Shown in pieces: positions 9,257 through 18,239 of a stretch of 64,000 bases of DNA. The notes beneath the pieces are model-generated. The model was not told where the DNA came from. It was given only the letters and a program-made list of their open reading frames with translations, and ran no database searches. The translations under genes were made by a program, and so were the position numbers. Origin of the DNA: Eubacteriaceae bacterium. GTDB taxonomy: Bacteria; Bacillota; Clostridia; Eubacteriales; Alkalibacteraceae. The stretch spans positions 1 through 64,000 of the forward strand of contig DMAW01000007.1 of NCBI GenBank assembly GCA_003446375.1, in the 5' to 3' direction. Every line of letters begins with the position of its first letter. The first letter of the stretch is position 1.

Positions 9257-10210
9257 TTACAGATCGCTTTTGTACATGTGCCTTCCTTCAAGCGTCATGC
9301 TCTTATCGGCAAAGCTTCCCTTTTCGGCATCTTTTAAGACTTTGTTCATAGCATACATCCTTGAATCTATAAGATCGATATAATGTAAAAGTTCCGCTTC
9401 CGGTATCAAAGGTTTTTTAGGGCTGCCGTATTCAGGATGGTAATGGTGCGCAAGTATCATATGCTCCAGCAACAGCTTTACCTCTTCATCGATTTCAAGT
9501 TCTAAAGATGCCTGGTCGATTTCTTTTATTCCTTGAATGATATGGCCCAAAAGCTTGCCTTCTTTAGTGTAATCATCCACTATTCCCAGCTCTGTAGATT
9601 CCATTTCATCTACTTTTGATAAATCGTGCAGTATTACTCCAGCATACAAAAGATCTTTATTGATGAATTCATATACAGGCGCTATCTTCTGTGCAATATT
9701 AAGCATAGTTTCCATATGGTATAGAAGTCCGGATTTAATGGCGTGGTGATGAGTTTTCGCCGCCGGATAATAAGTCAGCTTATCACGTTTTTGATTCAAT
9801 AGATATTTAGTTATCTTTTTTATATCGTGGTTTTCAAAATTTTCTATAGCCGCCTCTAGGTAAAAAAACATCTCTTCAGGATCGCGAGGAGCGGATTCTA
9901 TGAAATCCTCCAAGCTGACTTGGTCTTCTTCTTTTATCTTTCGCAGCTTATTTATCCTTAACTGCAATTTGCCGTTGAATTTTTGAACTAAAGCATCTAC
10001 CAAAACCACCTCTCCGCTTTTATAAGCGACCATTTGCGGGTCGGCATTCCAAAGCTTAGCACTAGCTTCAACGCCTTCAGTATCTCCCAACACCATATCT
10101 AGATAGAGGGAATCGTTTTTCGCCTTCTTTAGGTCTGTATTCTTTATCATTAAAAAGGTTGTGATGCTCTGCCCGTACTCCATCTTTTTTATCGGTATAA
10201 CTTCAATCAT
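9257..10210 (-). CDS. yhaM: YhaM-like 3'-5' exoribonuclease, OB-fold plus HD domain
   Basis: YhaM-family proteins are Mn-dependent 3'-5' exonucleases that trim RNA and, in some species, DNA; the CbfI homologue was first described as a plasmid replication-enhancer-binding protein. The 317 residues show an N-terminal OB-type nucleic-acid domain (about 10-95, with LVDALVQKFNGKLQLRI) and a C-terminal HD hydrolase domain with HHHAIKSGLLYH, ILHDLSKVDE and HMILAHHYHPEYGSP, which supply the metal-binding histidines and aspartates. It precedes the thioesterase by 13 bases and follows a small membrane protein, probably in one transcript. RNA turnover is the likeliest role. Confidence 0.88.
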   Translation of the reverse strand: MIEVIPIKKMEYGQSITTFLMIKNTDLKKAKNDSLYLDMVLGDTEGVEASAKLWNADPQMVAYKSGEVVLVDALVQKFNGKLQLRINKLRKIKEEDQVSLEDFIESAPRDPEEMFFYLEAAIENFENHDIKKITKYLLNQKRDKLTYYPAAKTHHHAIKSGLLYHMETMLNIAQKIAPVYEFINKDLLYAGVILHDLSKVDEMESTELGIVDDYTKEGKLLGHIIQGIKEIDQASLELEIDEEVKLLLEHMILAHHYHPEYGSPKKPLIPEAELLHYIDLIDSRMYAMNKVLKDAEKGSFADKSMTLEGRHMYKSDL

Positions 10211-10228
10211 TTAAACACTCCTGTCTTA

Positions 10229-10540
10229 TCACACCAACAATCCTAAGAGACCAAATACGCTCAAGAAGCTTATGTAAAACAGCTTTCTGAACAGAGGATT
10301 GGAATTCTTATAAAAGCCTATCGCTCCCAAAGCCCCAAACCACGCAAATTCAGGATTGTATTCCTTTAAAAAATAAAGGGCGCACAAAGGCGTGAGCCAA
10401 AGGTATGGATTCCTAAAAATAAGTCCTTTCGCTTCTCGATATTTTTCCTCTTTGTATTCATTTTTTAACCGTTCTTGCGGCTTGCTGGTTTTCTTTTGAT
10501 TTATTCCTTGGATTTTTTTTCTTTTTTTACCCTTTCCCAT
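10229..10540 (-). CDS. small membrane protein of unknown function
   Basis: I do not recognise a characterised family, although the layout recalls DUF3796-type proteins. The 103 residues begin with about 40 very basic, hydrophilic residues (MGKGKKRKKIQG and following). Two or three hydrophobic segments come next (LWLTPLCALYFL, FAWFGALGAIGFY and LFYISFLSVFGLLGLLV), suggesting a cytoplasmic basic tail and a membrane-embedded C-terminal half. The ATG follows AAAGGAGCAGGTC. It lies 18 bases before the YhaM-like gene and probably shares its transcript. Confidence 0.6.
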   Translation of the reverse strand: MGKGKKRKKIQGINQKKTSKPQERLKNEYKEEKYREAKGLIFRNPYLWLTPLCALYFLKEYNPEFAWFGALGAIGFYKNSNPLFRKLFYISFLSVFGLLGLLV

Positions 10541-10619
10541 GACCTGCTCCTTTTATATATAGAATTGCTCTTATAATTCTACCCCATAAGAAAATATCTT
10601 ACAAGCGTCCAGACACAAC

Positions 10620-10647
10620 AAAGTCCCGTTTTATTTGGCGGGACTTT
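10620..10647 (-). terminator. terminator after the TetR gene
   Basis: A nine-base perfect stem, AAAGTCCCG/CGGGACTTT, encloses an eleven-base loop just after the tetR stop codon. The following minus-strand tract is only moderately T-rich. Confidence 0.7.
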
Positions 10648-10658
10648 ATTTATCGATT

Positions 10659-11279
10659 TTATTTTTTCCCAATTCCGGATTTAAGCATCTCTATCATGCC
10701 CTCAACCAGATTGAACACCTGCTTTTCCTCTCCTGTATCAAAAAATTCAATAAAGTCATTCGAAAGAGAATTACCAAGCTGAAACAGAAAATAAGCACTC
10801 ATATCTAGGTTTATGTCACTGCGGATATCTCCTCTTTTTATCCCAAGCTCCAGAATCTGCTTATAAATCTGTATTCCTTCACCTTTTTTTTCATCAATTA
10901 CTTCATTGAAGACTTCTTGTCCGGAATCCCTTAGCATATGGTAGCCGATCTTTGCCAACTGGGGATTATCCTTAGCAAACTTAAGTCCGCTAGCGTATAT
11001 ATCTCTAAGCAAATCAAAAAAATTCATGTCGAAAGGATTCTTCATGGTAGGCGTGAGATAGGTTATCTTTTTTTTATAGATTTCATCAATAAGATATTTA
11101 TATAAATCCTTCTTGTCTTTAAAATACTGATAGAAGCTACCCTTGGCTATCCCTGCATTTTTTACGATTCTATTGACGCTGGCCTGCTTAAACGGATGAT
11201 TAGAAAACTCATCCAGTGCAGCCCCGTATATTTTCATTCTCTTTTCTTCTGCTAAGTTATAGAATGTATCTTTCGGCAT
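10659..11279 (-). CDS. TetR/AcrR-family transcriptional regulator
   Basis: The N-terminal 60 residues form the TetR helix-turn-helix: KRMKIYGAALDEFSNHPF, then ASVNRIVKNAGIAKGSFYQYF with the recognition helix. The remaining 145 residues are the variable, mostly helical ligand-binding and dimerisation domain. At 206 residues the size is typical. The gene has its own promoter and is flanked by terminators on both sides, so it is probably transcribed alone and autorepressed through the palindrome at 11297-11310. No efflux pump or enzyme gene lies next to it, so its other targets and its ligand are unknown. Confidence 0.88.
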   Translation of the reverse strand: MPKDTFYNLAEEKRMKIYGAALDEFSNHPFKQASVNRIVKNAGIAKGSFYQYFKDKKDLYKYLIDEIYKKKITYLTPTMKNPFDMNFFDLLRDIYASGLKFAKDNPQLAKIGYHMLRDSGQEVFNEVIDEKKGEGIQIYKQILELGIKRGDIRSDINLDMSAYFLFQLGNSLSNDFIEFFDTGEEKQVFNLVEGMIEMLKSGIGKK

Positions 11280-11296
11280 ACGACTCCCCTACCTTG

Positions 11297-11310
11297 TGAC
11301 CGCCAAGTCA
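11297..11310. promoter_or_regulatory. candidate TetR operator
   Basis: The imperfect palindrome TGACCGCCAAGTCA (TGAC-N6-GTCA) lies between the tetR -10 box and its start codon, where a bound repressor would block transcription. Assignment to the adjacent TetR protein is inferred from position only. Confidence 0.4.
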
Positions 11311-11322
11311 TTTTATAGCTAA

Positions 11323-11351
11323 AGTATATTACTGCTTTTCTTCTTTGTCAA
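11323..11351 (-). promoter_or_regulatory. promoter of the TetR gene
   Basis: TTGACA (11351-11346) and TATACT (11328-11323) are separated by 17 bases on the minus strand, immediately after the htrA terminator. Confidence 0.75.
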
Positions 11352-11352
11352 G

Positions 11353-11377
11353 AAAAAGAGCCCCTAGGGACTCTTTG
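11353..11377 (-). terminator. terminator after htrA
   Basis: AAAGAGTCCC pairs with GGGGCTCTTT (one G-T wobble) across a two-base gap, and the T run continues on the minus strand, 16 bases after the htrA stop. Confidence 0.8.
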
Positions 11378-11392
11378 CTCCATATAATTGAT

Positions 11393-12619
11393 TTAGTTTG
11401 CATTTTCTGCAGATAACTCGACATTGGCTGTATGCCTTTGTCCATTTCTTTCGTATGATACCTCTACCGATTGTCCTGGTTGTTTGGCATATAGTATTTC
11501 CCTGAGCTTTAGCATCGTGTTTACTTCCTGTCCGTCTACTTCGATTATTATGTCATTTTCCTTAAGCCCGGCTCTAGCAGCGCCTGATCCTTGCTGAACT
11601 TCCATTATCAATATCCCTTTATCTAAAACTATATCGCTATTCCCATAATATCTTGCTATTTCCCTATCAAGGCAGCTGATTCCCATAACCGTAGGAGTAA
11701 ATTCGCCATTTCTGATTATTTGATTTATTATTGGCTTAGCTACATTTATGGGAATTGCAAAGCCCATTCCCTCACCTGTGTCTATCTTGTATGTATTTAT
11801 CCCGATGACCTCTCCGTTTCTGTTTAAAAGAGGTCCTCCGCTGTTCCCACTATTTATTGAAGCATCTGTTTGAATAAGATCTTCCGCTATGCTCGAAGCG
11901 CTTATCATTATGCTTCTGTTGAGAGCGCTTATTATGCCGGACGTTACTGTTCTCTCAAAAGTCAACCCTAATGGATTTCCAATAGCTACAGCAAGCTCTC
12001 CCACCTTTAAGCTATCTGAGTCTCCCAAAGACGCCGTCGGAAGATTATTTGCATCTATCTTAATAACTGCCAGATCCAGGTCTGCATCGGACCAGATCTT
12101 TTGACCTTCATATGACGAGCCATCTTTTAATGATACGGTGATGCTTCGCGGGTTATCCGTCACTACGTGTTGGTTCGTAATTATATAACCGTTTTCCGTT
12201 ACGATAACTCCCGATCCTACCCCGGTCTGTTCAAATTGCTGTGAAAATCTATTCTGTGCTATCTCGACTGTAGTTATCCCTACGACTGCAGGAGTCACAA
12301 GCTCCGCAACCGCCTCTACAGTAGTCGGAGGGTTGTCTTGAGTGTTTATCACTTGCTGAACGTTGTCTTGGTTTACTATAGAATCGATTCGATCGTCAGA
12401 ATCGCCATTAAAATAAGATAAAGCCACATATCCCATGATCAAGCTACCTAAAAGGGCTCCTGCCAAACCTGCAGCAAAGTACTTTATAGCCGATCTTTCG
12501 GTTTTTTTCTTTTTCAGAGGCTTAAGCTCATTTTGATATTGGTAATTATAATCTTCAGTTGTCTGTTTCATATCCTCCGGCTTGCTATTTAGTTCAAACC
12601 TCTCATCATCTTTATCCAT
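11393..12619 (-). CDS. htrA: membrane-anchored HtrA/DegP-type serine protease
   Basis: HtrA proteases degrade misfolded proteins outside the cytoplasmic membrane. The 408 residues have a charged cytoplasmic tail (1-45), one membrane segment (about 47-70), a trypsin-like S1C domain and a C-terminal PDZ domain (about 310-400, with GILIMEVQQGSGAARAGL). The catalytic triad is visible: His151 in TNQHVV, Asp182 in DLDLAVIK and Ser260 in SGNSGGPL. Length and single PDZ domain match Firmicute HtrA/HtrB. The ATG follows TTGAGGTG. It is 16 bases downstream of walJ, the arrangement known from the walRK-walJ-htrA locus of Bacillus and relatives, but no walRK genes are present here. Confidence 0.93.
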   Translation of the reverse strand: MDKDDERFELNSKPEDMKQTTEDYNYQYQNELKPLKKKKTERSAIKYFAAGLAGALLGSLIMGYVALSYFNGDSDDRIDSIVNQDNVQQVINTQDNPPTTVEAVAELVTPAVVGITTVEIAQNRFSQQFEQTGVGSGVIVTENGYIITNQHVVTDNPRSITVSLKDGSSYEGQKIWSDADLDLAVIKIDANNLPTASLGDSDSLKVGELAVAIGNPLGLTFERTVTSGIISALNRSIMISASSIAEDLIQTDASINSGNSGGPLLNRNGEVIGINTYKIDTGEGMGFAIPINVAKPIINQIIRNGEFTPTVMGISCLDREIARYYGNSDIVLDKGILIMEVQQGSGAARAGLKENDIIIEVDGQEVNTMLKLREILYAKQPGQSVEVSYERNGQRHTANVELSAENAN

Positions 12620-12635
12620 AGCATTTCACCTCAAA

Positions 12636-13418
12636 TTATAGATTGTACATGTTGCTTGGAGAAAATCTGCCTGCTACCTCCACGCATACACAGTCATCGA
12701 GCTTGTGCTCTCTAAGCTTGTTACTTGTCGTTTCCATTGCTAATTGGGGAAAGTTGTTTTCTTCGCTTAAGTGAGCTAAAACAACCTTTTCCAAACCTTC
12801 CTGAGCAAGTCTGACTACCGTGTCCGCTGCGCACTCGTTTGACAAGTGACCTTTATTTCCTGCAACTCTTTTTTTTAGAAAGTACGGGTATCTGCCTGCC
12901 ATCAGCATGTTGACATCATGATTTGATTCCATTACCACCAAATCGCTGCCCTTGATATTGTCATAGATGACTTCATCCATTATGCCGGTGTCTGTAACTA
13001 TGCTGACCTTGGTTTTATTAGACGTTATTGAAAACCCAACAGGATCTGCTGCATCGTGATGTATTGAAAATGTCTTGACTAGCAAATCTTCTACTTCTAT
13101 TAAACCACCATTTTCAAACAGCCTTATATTGTCCTCTTTTACCTTGCCTATATTGCCTTTGACCCCATTCCAGGTCCCTTCGTTCATATAAAGGGGAATG
13201 TCGTATTTCCTGGAAAGCACTCCTATGCCCTTTACATGGTCAGAATGATCATGAGATACAAATATCCCCTTGATCGTATTTATGTCAGATCCTATCTGCT
13301 TTAATGCAGTGGAAATCTTAATCCCACTTAGCCCGGCATCTACCAAGATTTTCCCGTGGCTTCCTTCTACGTAAAGGCTGTTGCCGCTGCTTCCGCTGTA
13401 TAAGCTGCAAAATTTCAT
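12636..13418 (-). CDS. walJ: WalJ/YycJ-type metallo-beta-lactamase-fold hydrolase
   Basis: WalJ homologues are MBL-fold 5' exonuclease-like proteins linked to cell-wall control and replication coordination. The 260-residue protein opens MKFCSLYSGSSGNS, typical of the YycJ group, and carries the metal site SHDHSDHVKG, then SIHHDA, VTDTGI and LAHLSEENN. Its partner gene is htrA, 16 bases downstream, which supports the WalJ assignment. The substrate in this organism cannot be told from sequence. murA lies upstream, behind its own terminator. Confidence 0.85.
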   Translation of the reverse strand: MKFCSLYSGSSGNSLYVEGSHGKILVDAGLSGIKISTALKQIGSDINTIKGIFVSHDHSDHVKGIGVLSRKYDIPLYMNEGTWNGVKGNIGKVKEDNIRLFENGGLIEVEDLLVKTFSIHHDAADPVGFSITSNKTKVSIVTDTGIMDEVIYDNIKGSDLVVMESNHDVNMLMAGRYPYFLKKRVAGNKGHLSNECAADTVVRLAQEGLEKVVLAHLSEENNFPQLAMETTSNKLREHKLDDCVCVEVAGRFSPSNMYNL

Positions 13419-13508
13419 CCCTTTTCCTCCAATATCCTCTTACGACTAAGCTTAGACAGATTTGGATACTGTCCTTTTATCATAGACAAATTTTCTTAAA
13501 CAAAGCTT

Positions 13509-13535
13509 AAAACAGGCCCCATAGTCTAGGGCCTG
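13509..13535 (-). terminator. terminator after murA
   Basis: CAGGCCC/GGGCCTG form the stem, and a short T run (13512-13509) follows on the minus strand, directly after the murA stop at 13539. Confidence 0.75.
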
Positions 13536-13538
13536 CCT

Positions 13539-14795
13539 TCAGTCGCTTATTCTGATGATCTTAGCTCCCAAATCAAGAAGCTTTTTTTCCATATTCTCAT
13601 AACCTCTATCCAAGTGCTTAAGCTCTGTAACTTCGGTTTTTCCGTCCGCAACCAAACCTGCAATTACCATGGCCGCGCCGGCTCTTAAATCCGTTGCGCT
13701 CAAAGTAGTCCCCGAAAGTTTTTTCCTTCCATTGATCATTGCAGCTCTTCCATTTACGAGAATTTCAGCTCCCATCTTGATAAGTTCGTCTACGTATTTG
13801 AACCTGTTTTCAAAAATACTTTCCGTTATGGTTCCGGTCCCTTCCGCCATGCACATCAGCACAGCCATTGGCTGTTGAAGGTCCGTTGGAAATCCAGGGT
13901 ATGGAAGTGTCTTTATGTTGACGGCCTTAAGTGGTTCCTTCCCGATTACTCTTATCGCATCATCGTATTCTATTATTTCAGCTCCCATTTCCATCAGTTT
14001 CGCAGATATGGACTCCAAGTGCTTCGGTATCACATTTTTCACTAACACATCGCCTTTTGTCGCCGCTGCGGCAATCATGTACGTCCCAGCCTCTATCTGG
14101 TCAGGTATTACCATATACTCGCAGCCATGCATCTTTTCTACTCCGGTTATCTTTATTACATCCGTGCCGGCGCCCTTGATATTTGCTCCCATCAAGTTTA
14201 AGAAGTTTGCCACGTCTACTACATGGGGTTCCTTTGCCGCATTTTCGAGCACGGTGACTCCCTTTGCTTTTACTGCAGCCAACATTATGTTTATAGTAGC
14301 ACCTACGCTGACCACATCAAGATATATCGGCGCTCCTATTAGTTCTTCTGCCTCAGCGCTTATTATTCCATGCTCTAAGCTCACCTTGGCTCCTAAAGCT
14401 TCAAAGCCTTTTATATGCTGGTCTATGGGCCTTACTCCAATATTGCAGCCTCCCGGGAAAGGTATGACTACTTTTTTGAATCTCCCCAGAAGCGCGCCTA
14501 TGAGATAGTATGAAGCTCTCATTTTTTTTGTCTCATCATCAAGCATTTCGTATCTTTCAACACTGGAAGTGTCAAATACCACCGTATTTTCACTTTCCCT
14601 TTCAACGCTTGCTCCCATTCGTCCCAATATGTTAATGAACCTGTTTACATCCTTTATGTTCGGCAGATTTTCTAACCTGCATTTTCCTTCGGCTAAAATG
14701 ACCGCCGGTATCAAACCAAGTGCCGCATTCTTTGCGCCTGCAATTGTTACTTCTCCACTTAGCGGATGCCCGCCCTCTATAATCAAACGATCCAT
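13539..14795 (-). CDS. murA: UDP-N-acetylglucosamine 1-carboxyvinyltransferase
   Basis: MurA transfers enolpyruvate from PEP to UDP-GlcNAc, the first committed step of peptidoglycan synthesis and the fosfomycin target. About 418 residues show [21 protein letters not shown] at the start and [14 protein letters not shown] with the PEP-reactive cysteine, so the enzyme should be fosfomycin-sensitive at that position. The two inside-out alpha/beta lobes continue to [13 protein letters not shown] and HLDRGYE. I choose the ATG at 14795 (behind GAAGGGAAG), where homologues start, over a GTG at 14828. Whether the genome has a second murA copy cannot be seen here. Confidence 0.95.
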   Translation of the reverse strand: MDRLIIEGGHPLSGEVTIAGAKNAALGLIPAVILAEGKCRLENLPNIKDVNRFINILGRMGASVERESENTVVFDTSSVERYEMLDDETKKMRASYYLIGALLGRFKKVVIPFPGGCNIGVRPIDQHIKGFEALGAKVSLEHGIISAEAEELIGAPIYLDVVSVGATINIMLAAVKAKGVTVLENAAKEPHVVDVANFLNLMGANIKGAGTDVIKITGVEKMHGCEYMVIPDQIEAGTYMIAAAATKGDVLVKNVIPKHLESISAKLMEMGAEIIEYDDAIRVIGKEPLKAVNIKTLPYPGFPTDLQQPMAVLMCMAEGTGTITESIFENRFKYVDELIKMGAEILVNGRAAMINGRKKLSGTTLSATDLRAGAAMVIAGLVADGKTEVTELKHLDRGYENMEKKLLDLGAKIIRISD

Positions 14796-14828
14796 GTTTA
14801 ACTTCCCTTCAATTGAAATCTTTCTCAC

Positions 14829-15045
14829 TGGGATGCATTATATCATATTTTTATTCAACTTAAAACACAAAAAGATGTCCTGACCCTCAAAGAAGATGAG
14901 TAATCATAACCTTTATCCAACCTTTGCTTTTATTGGATTTTCACGGATTCATTTGTTGAAAATCAATTATTTATATCCTCTTAAGAATTAGCTGTTGTAT
15001 GTTATAATGAATTAGATAACTTTTATTTAAGAAGGTGTGTTTTAA
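14829..15045. other. divergent intergenic region between murA and the DnaD gene
   Basis: This AT-rich gap separates divergently read genes. On the plus strand TATAAT at 15003-15008, with TTAAGA (14981-14986) sixteen bases upstream, is a moderate promoter candidate for the DnaD-like gene. I see no RNA structure or small gene with a good ribosome binding site. Confidence 0.45.
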
Positions 15046-15999
15046 TTGAACCATTTTGAAATGATTCGAAACAATGATGATCTTTCCGTAACCTTGATTG
15101 AAAATATTTTTATAAACCATTATATGCCAAAAGCCCCCGGCGACTTTGTCAAAGTCTATCTTTTAGGATTAAAGTACTGTCAAAGCAACAGCTTGTCGGC
15201 AATTAGCGACAAGGTCATAGCAAAAAGCTTGAATCTTCTCGAAAGCGACGTCATAAAAGCTTGGAAATATTGGGAGTCTGAAGGCATAGTAAAAGTGGAA
15301 TCTCCAGACGAAGAAAGCACTCGCATCAATTACTTCAATATTGCTTCGTTGATGCTTGAAGGCAAAAAGCTTCCTTCAAAAAAATCTGTAGAAGATAAAA
15401 ACACCAATTTGACCAGAGAGATGTACAAGGCCATAGAGTATATGTTCTCACGTCCATTAAGTACCAAAGAACTGCAGATCATAAACAGTTGGATCGAGGA
15501 TTTATTTTTTACCCCTCAGCTTGTGACGCTTCTTGTGGAATACTGCCTCGGAAAACAAAAAAAAGATTTTAACTACATGAATAAAGTCGCCCTTACCTGG
15601 TATGATAAAAAAATCAAAACATACGATGATGCTATGTCCCACATCGACTCAACAAATACAAAGTGGGCAAATTATTACAAGATAATGCATTTTCTCGGCT
15701 TTAACCGGCAACCTTCCAAGGCAGAAACCGAGTATATGGATAAATGGCTTGATGAATACAAAATGTCTCTTGACATGATATTAGAGGGCTGTCGCAAGAT
15801 GACCGGTCTTAGCAAGCCAAACTTCCGTTACTTGGATACGGTTTTAAAGAGCTGGCATGAAAAAGGCTATACCGCTCCGGATCAAGTCGTAGATGACAGG
15901 CCTGCAACCAAACAGTCTCCCGAAGAGAAGGATTCCAAATACGATTACGATCTTATACAGAAAAAACTGCGAGAAAAAATGTGGAGTGATAAAAAATGA
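15046..15999 (+). CDS. DnaD-domain replication-initiation protein
   Basis: DnaD-like proteins help recruit the replicative helicase at initiation and restart in Firmicutes. The N-terminal 90 residues are a winged-helix-like module; the rest contains two DnaB_2/DnaD C-terminal-type repeats (about residues 125-200 and 205-280; compare IINSWIEDLFFTPQLVTLLVEYC and MDKWLDEYKMSLDMILEGCRK). The 317 residues end in a charged tail (KKLREKMWSDKK). The start is a TTG behind AAGAAGGTG. It overlaps the DnaC/DnaI-like gene by four bases, and the pairing with a helicase loader supports a primosome role. Confidence 0.85.
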   Translation: MNHFEMIRNNDDLSVTLIENIFINHYMPKAPGDFVKVYLLGLKYCQSNSLSAISDKVIAKSLNLLESDVIKAWKYWESEGIVKVESPDEESTRINYFNIASLMLEGKKLPSKKSVEDKNTNLTREMYKAIEYMFSRPLSTKELQIINSWIEDLFFTPQLVTLLVEYCLGKQKKDFNYMNKVALTWYDKKIKTYDDAMSHIDSTNTKWANYYKIMHFLGFNRQPSKAETEYMDKWLDEYKMSLDMILEGCRKMTGLSKPNFRYLDTVLKSWHEKGYTAPDQVVDDRPATKQSPEEKDSKYDYDLIQKKLREKMWSDKK

Positions 16000-16976
16000 A
16001 AGACCCTGTTTACAACGATACTTTAATTGAGTTCAACGAAAGAATAATGCGGCGAAAGCGGTTGCATCAGCAAAAGATTGACGATCTTTACAGAGCCGTG
16101 CCACAGATCAAATCCCTACACGATGGAATCAACAGAGCAGGGCTAAAGCTGGCTTTGTCTTCAATCCCGGGAGAATCAAATGCCAAGCTTGAAAGCATAA
16201 AAAGTGAAATCTCCCTTTTAAAAGAAGATGAGCGCTCTCTTCTTAAATCCAAAGGATACCCTGAGGATTATCTGGAATACAAGCCCTCATGTAATATCTG
16301 CATGGATGAAGGCTATGTGCATGGCCAAAGATGCAGATGCTTTAACAACTTATTGATAGAAAAATACTACGACCAGTCAAACCTGAAAAACATTCTCTCT
16401 AAAGAAAATTTTGATACTTTTAAGATGAATTATTATTCCGAAGAAAAAGGATCCTATCCTGTATCTCCTAAAATGCAAATGGAAAAGATACTCCATGAAA
16501 GCATAAGCTTCGTCAAAGACTTTAACGATGATAGCCCAAACCTCTACTTTTTCGGAGATCCGGGACTGGGAAAGACATTTCTTTCCCACTGCATAGCCAA
16601 GGAACTTTTGGATAAGGGGCATGTAGTCATTTACCAGACGGCTTCAGACATAATGGACATCGTCAGAAGAAGCAAGTTTTCTTCAAGCCCTGAAGACTCT
16701 CAAAATCATCCTTCAAGCTATCTTTATAAATGTGATCTCTTGATTATTGACGATTTGGGAACAGAGACTCTTACTGAGTTTGCCAACAATGAGCTTTTCA
16801 ATCTTATAAACAGGCGGTTAAAAGATGATAAGAAGATGATAATATCTACCAATCTTTCAGTCAATCAGTTGGAAAAGCGCTACTCGACCAGATTGGCATC
16901 GAGAGTAATCGGAAACTTTCTTTTCCTCGAATTTTTTGGAGAAGACATTCGCATGAAAAAAGCCGACATATTATGA
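15996..16976 (+). CDS. DnaC/DnaI-like helicase-loader ATPase
   Basis: This AAA+ protein should load the replicative helicase onto DNA. Of 326 residues, the N-terminal part is helical. A cysteine cluster (Cys99, 102, 113 and 115, in CNICMDEGYVHGQRCRC) probably binds zinc, as in DnaI. The ATPase domain has Walker A GDPGLGKT (187-194), Walker B LLIIDDLG (about 248-255) and the sensor/arginine-finger stretch STRLASRVIG. It follows the DnaD-like gene with ATGA overlap. IstB transposition helpers share the fold, but the zinc-binding N-terminus and the DnaD neighbour argue for a chromosomal loader. Confidence 0.9.
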   Translation: MKDPVYNDTLIEFNERIMRRKRLHQQKIDDLYRAVPQIKSLHDGINRAGLKLALSSIPGESNAKLESIKSEISLLKEDERSLLKSKGYPEDYLEYKPSCNICMDEGYVHGQRCRCFNNLLIEKYYDQSNLKNILSKENFDTFKMNYYSEEKGSYPVSPKMQMEKILHESISFVKDFNDDSPNLYFFGDPGLGKTFLSHCIAKELLDKGHVVIYQTASDIMDIVRRSKFSSSPEDSQNHPSSYLYKCDLLIIDDLGTETLTEFANNELFNLINRRLKDDKKMIISTNLSVNQLEKRYSTRLASRVIGNFLFLEFFGEDIRMKKADIL

Positions 16977-16995
16977 TCATAGTCGGCTTTTTTAG
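16959..16995 (+). terminator. terminator after the helicase-loader gene
   Basis: AAAAAAGCCGAC pairs with GTCGGCTTTTTT. The stem begins within the last codons of the gene, and a full A/T frame makes it usable in both directions, also serving the convergent YabE-like gene. Confidence 0.88.
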
Positions 16996-17011
16996 GTTCA
17001 ATTATTTTAAA

Positions 17012-18052
17012 TCAATCAAGCACATAGACCTTCAAGGTCCTTCTGCCAAATTTTAATGCTTCTTCATGAGTGTTGAAGTATATGTCTATCCTATTCCCTT
17101 TAATGGCTCCGCCACGGTCTTCAACTTCAAATATCCCTCTGTTTGAATTCTTGCTGAAATACGGAATATAAAACTCCGTGCCAAAAGAAAACTGAGAAGA
17201 TGCAGCAATAGTGTGGTTTGCTTTTGTCCTTGCTCCGCTGGCTGTGACAGTCCCGTCTCCTGGACCGGTGCACTGAGAACAGGAACAGTATCCTGTAGCT
17301 GTTACATACATTACCATGTCAAAGCGGGTCTGTCCCCTAGACGTGGCAATATAGACGTTTGTTCCCACCTCTTGAATTTCTTCAACAGGCTCTTTTTCTA
17401 CCTTTTCTTCTAATACTGTTCTGCTGAATTCTTCTCCGTCATGGTATACTACTTTCTCCGTCACGCTTCTAAGCCCGTCTTTTCCACTTTGGACAGTCTT
17501 TACGACCCCTTTATCGAGGCTTTGGTTATTTCTTGTTACTTTGCTGTACTTTACAGGCTGTTTGGCAGTTACGACTTCTTCTACTACTCGGGTTATTTTT
17601 ATTTCTCCGAGAAAGTCATCCCCAATTTCCTGCTCTAGGCTTGGTTGCACCATATCTAGCTCCTCAAGCCTCAGTCCCAACTGGCGGATTATATCATCTA
17701 CCTGACGCTGAGCTGTGACGAATTCATACTCTTTACCATCTGCTACAACAGTTATCTCTCTTGCTCTGTTTATTCTGATCTCTTGTCCGTTCTCTAAAAT
17801 GTCAGTTACCGGCTGAGAAACTTCGTCCATTTCTCCTAAACTAATCTCATTGTCCAAAAGGGCATCCCTTATGCTTCTTTCTCCTCTGAATGTATATTCA
17901 ATAGTTTTTTCTCCGTCTACAATAGTTGCTGATTTTTCACTTGTTTGGAAGACGATAAATGCCGCTGACATTGCCAAAATCAGCAATGCGATGATTAAAA
18001 GATTACGGCTGCTTGCCCACATACCTTTCAATCTCTTTAAGTTAACATTCAT
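17012..18052 (-). CDS. yabE: YabE-like cell-wall protein with G5 and 3D domains
   Basis: The protein resembles Firmicute homologues of resuscitation-promoting factors and probably acts on peptidoglycan. The 346 residues have a short basic start and one signal or anchor segment (about 17-36), two DUF348 repeats (about 39-80 and 95-140), a G5 domain (about 150-230) and a C-terminal 3D domain (about 250-345) with the aspartates in VEDRGGAIKGNRIDIYF. CSCSQCTGPGDG precedes the last domain. The ATG follows TAGGAGG. It lies downstream of tatD, as in the metS-tatD-yabE-rnmV-rsmA order of Bacillus, but rnmV and rsmA are 43 kb away. Confidence 0.88.
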   Translation of the reverse strand: MNVNLKRLKGMWASSRNLLIIALLILAMSAAFIVFQTSEKSATIVDGEKTIEYTFRGERSIRDALLDNEISLGEMDEVSQPVTDILENGQEIRINRAREITVVADGKEYEFVTAQRQVDDIIRQLGLRLEELDMVQPSLEQEIGDDFLGEIKITRVVEEVVTAKQPVKYSKVTRNNQSLDKGVVKTVQSGKDGLRSVTEKVVYHDGEEFSRTVLEEKVEKEPVEEIQEVGTNVYIATSRGQTRFDMVMYVTATGYCSCSQCTGPGDGTVTASGARTKANHTIAASSQFSFGTEFYIPYFSKNSNRGIFEVEDRGGAIKGNRIDIYFNTHEEALKFGRRTLKVYVLD

Positions 18053-18098
18053 TTTTTACCTCCTAAGAATTTGAACCTAGTCTGCATTTAACAGACAT

Positions 18099-18122
18099 TT
18101 GACGCACACTCCCGTCAAATAT
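18099..18122 (-). promoter_or_regulatory. hairpin in the 5' leader of the YabE-like gene
   Basis: ATTTGACG/CGTCAAAT, an eight-base perfect stem with an eight-base loop, lies between the promoter and the start codon. A second, smaller hairpin (GTCTG/CAGAC) follows. Function unknown; there is no T run. Confidence 0.5.
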
Positions 18123-18127
18123 CAGAC

Positions 18128-18156
18128 ATCATACCCCAAAAAAAAACTTTTGTCAA
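18128..18156 (-). promoter_or_regulatory. promoter of the YabE-like gene
   Basis: TTGACA (18156-18151) and TATGAT (18133-18128) are 17 bases apart on the minus strand. The spacer carries a run of nine T followed by GGGG. Confidence 0.82.
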
Positions 18157-18239
18157 ACTTGTTACTATTTTGTTTCATTTTGTTTACGTTTTATATACAT
18201 AATTGCTCCCTTTGCTATTGACTTTTTTGATTAGTTTTT

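Noticed and set aside
13915..14508. 197-residue frame on the plus strand
   Set aside because: It is the antisense shadow of murA, without a ribosome binding site or recognisable motif.
15996..16976. IstB-type transposition helper rather than helicase loader
   Set aside because: There is no transposase gene or inverted repeat; the cysteine cluster and overlapping DnaD-like gene fit a chromosomal primosome loader.
18165..18200. 11-residue frame before the YabE-like gene, with AAAGGGAG upstream
   Set aside because: It is upstream of the gene's promoter, very short, and shows no biased residue run.
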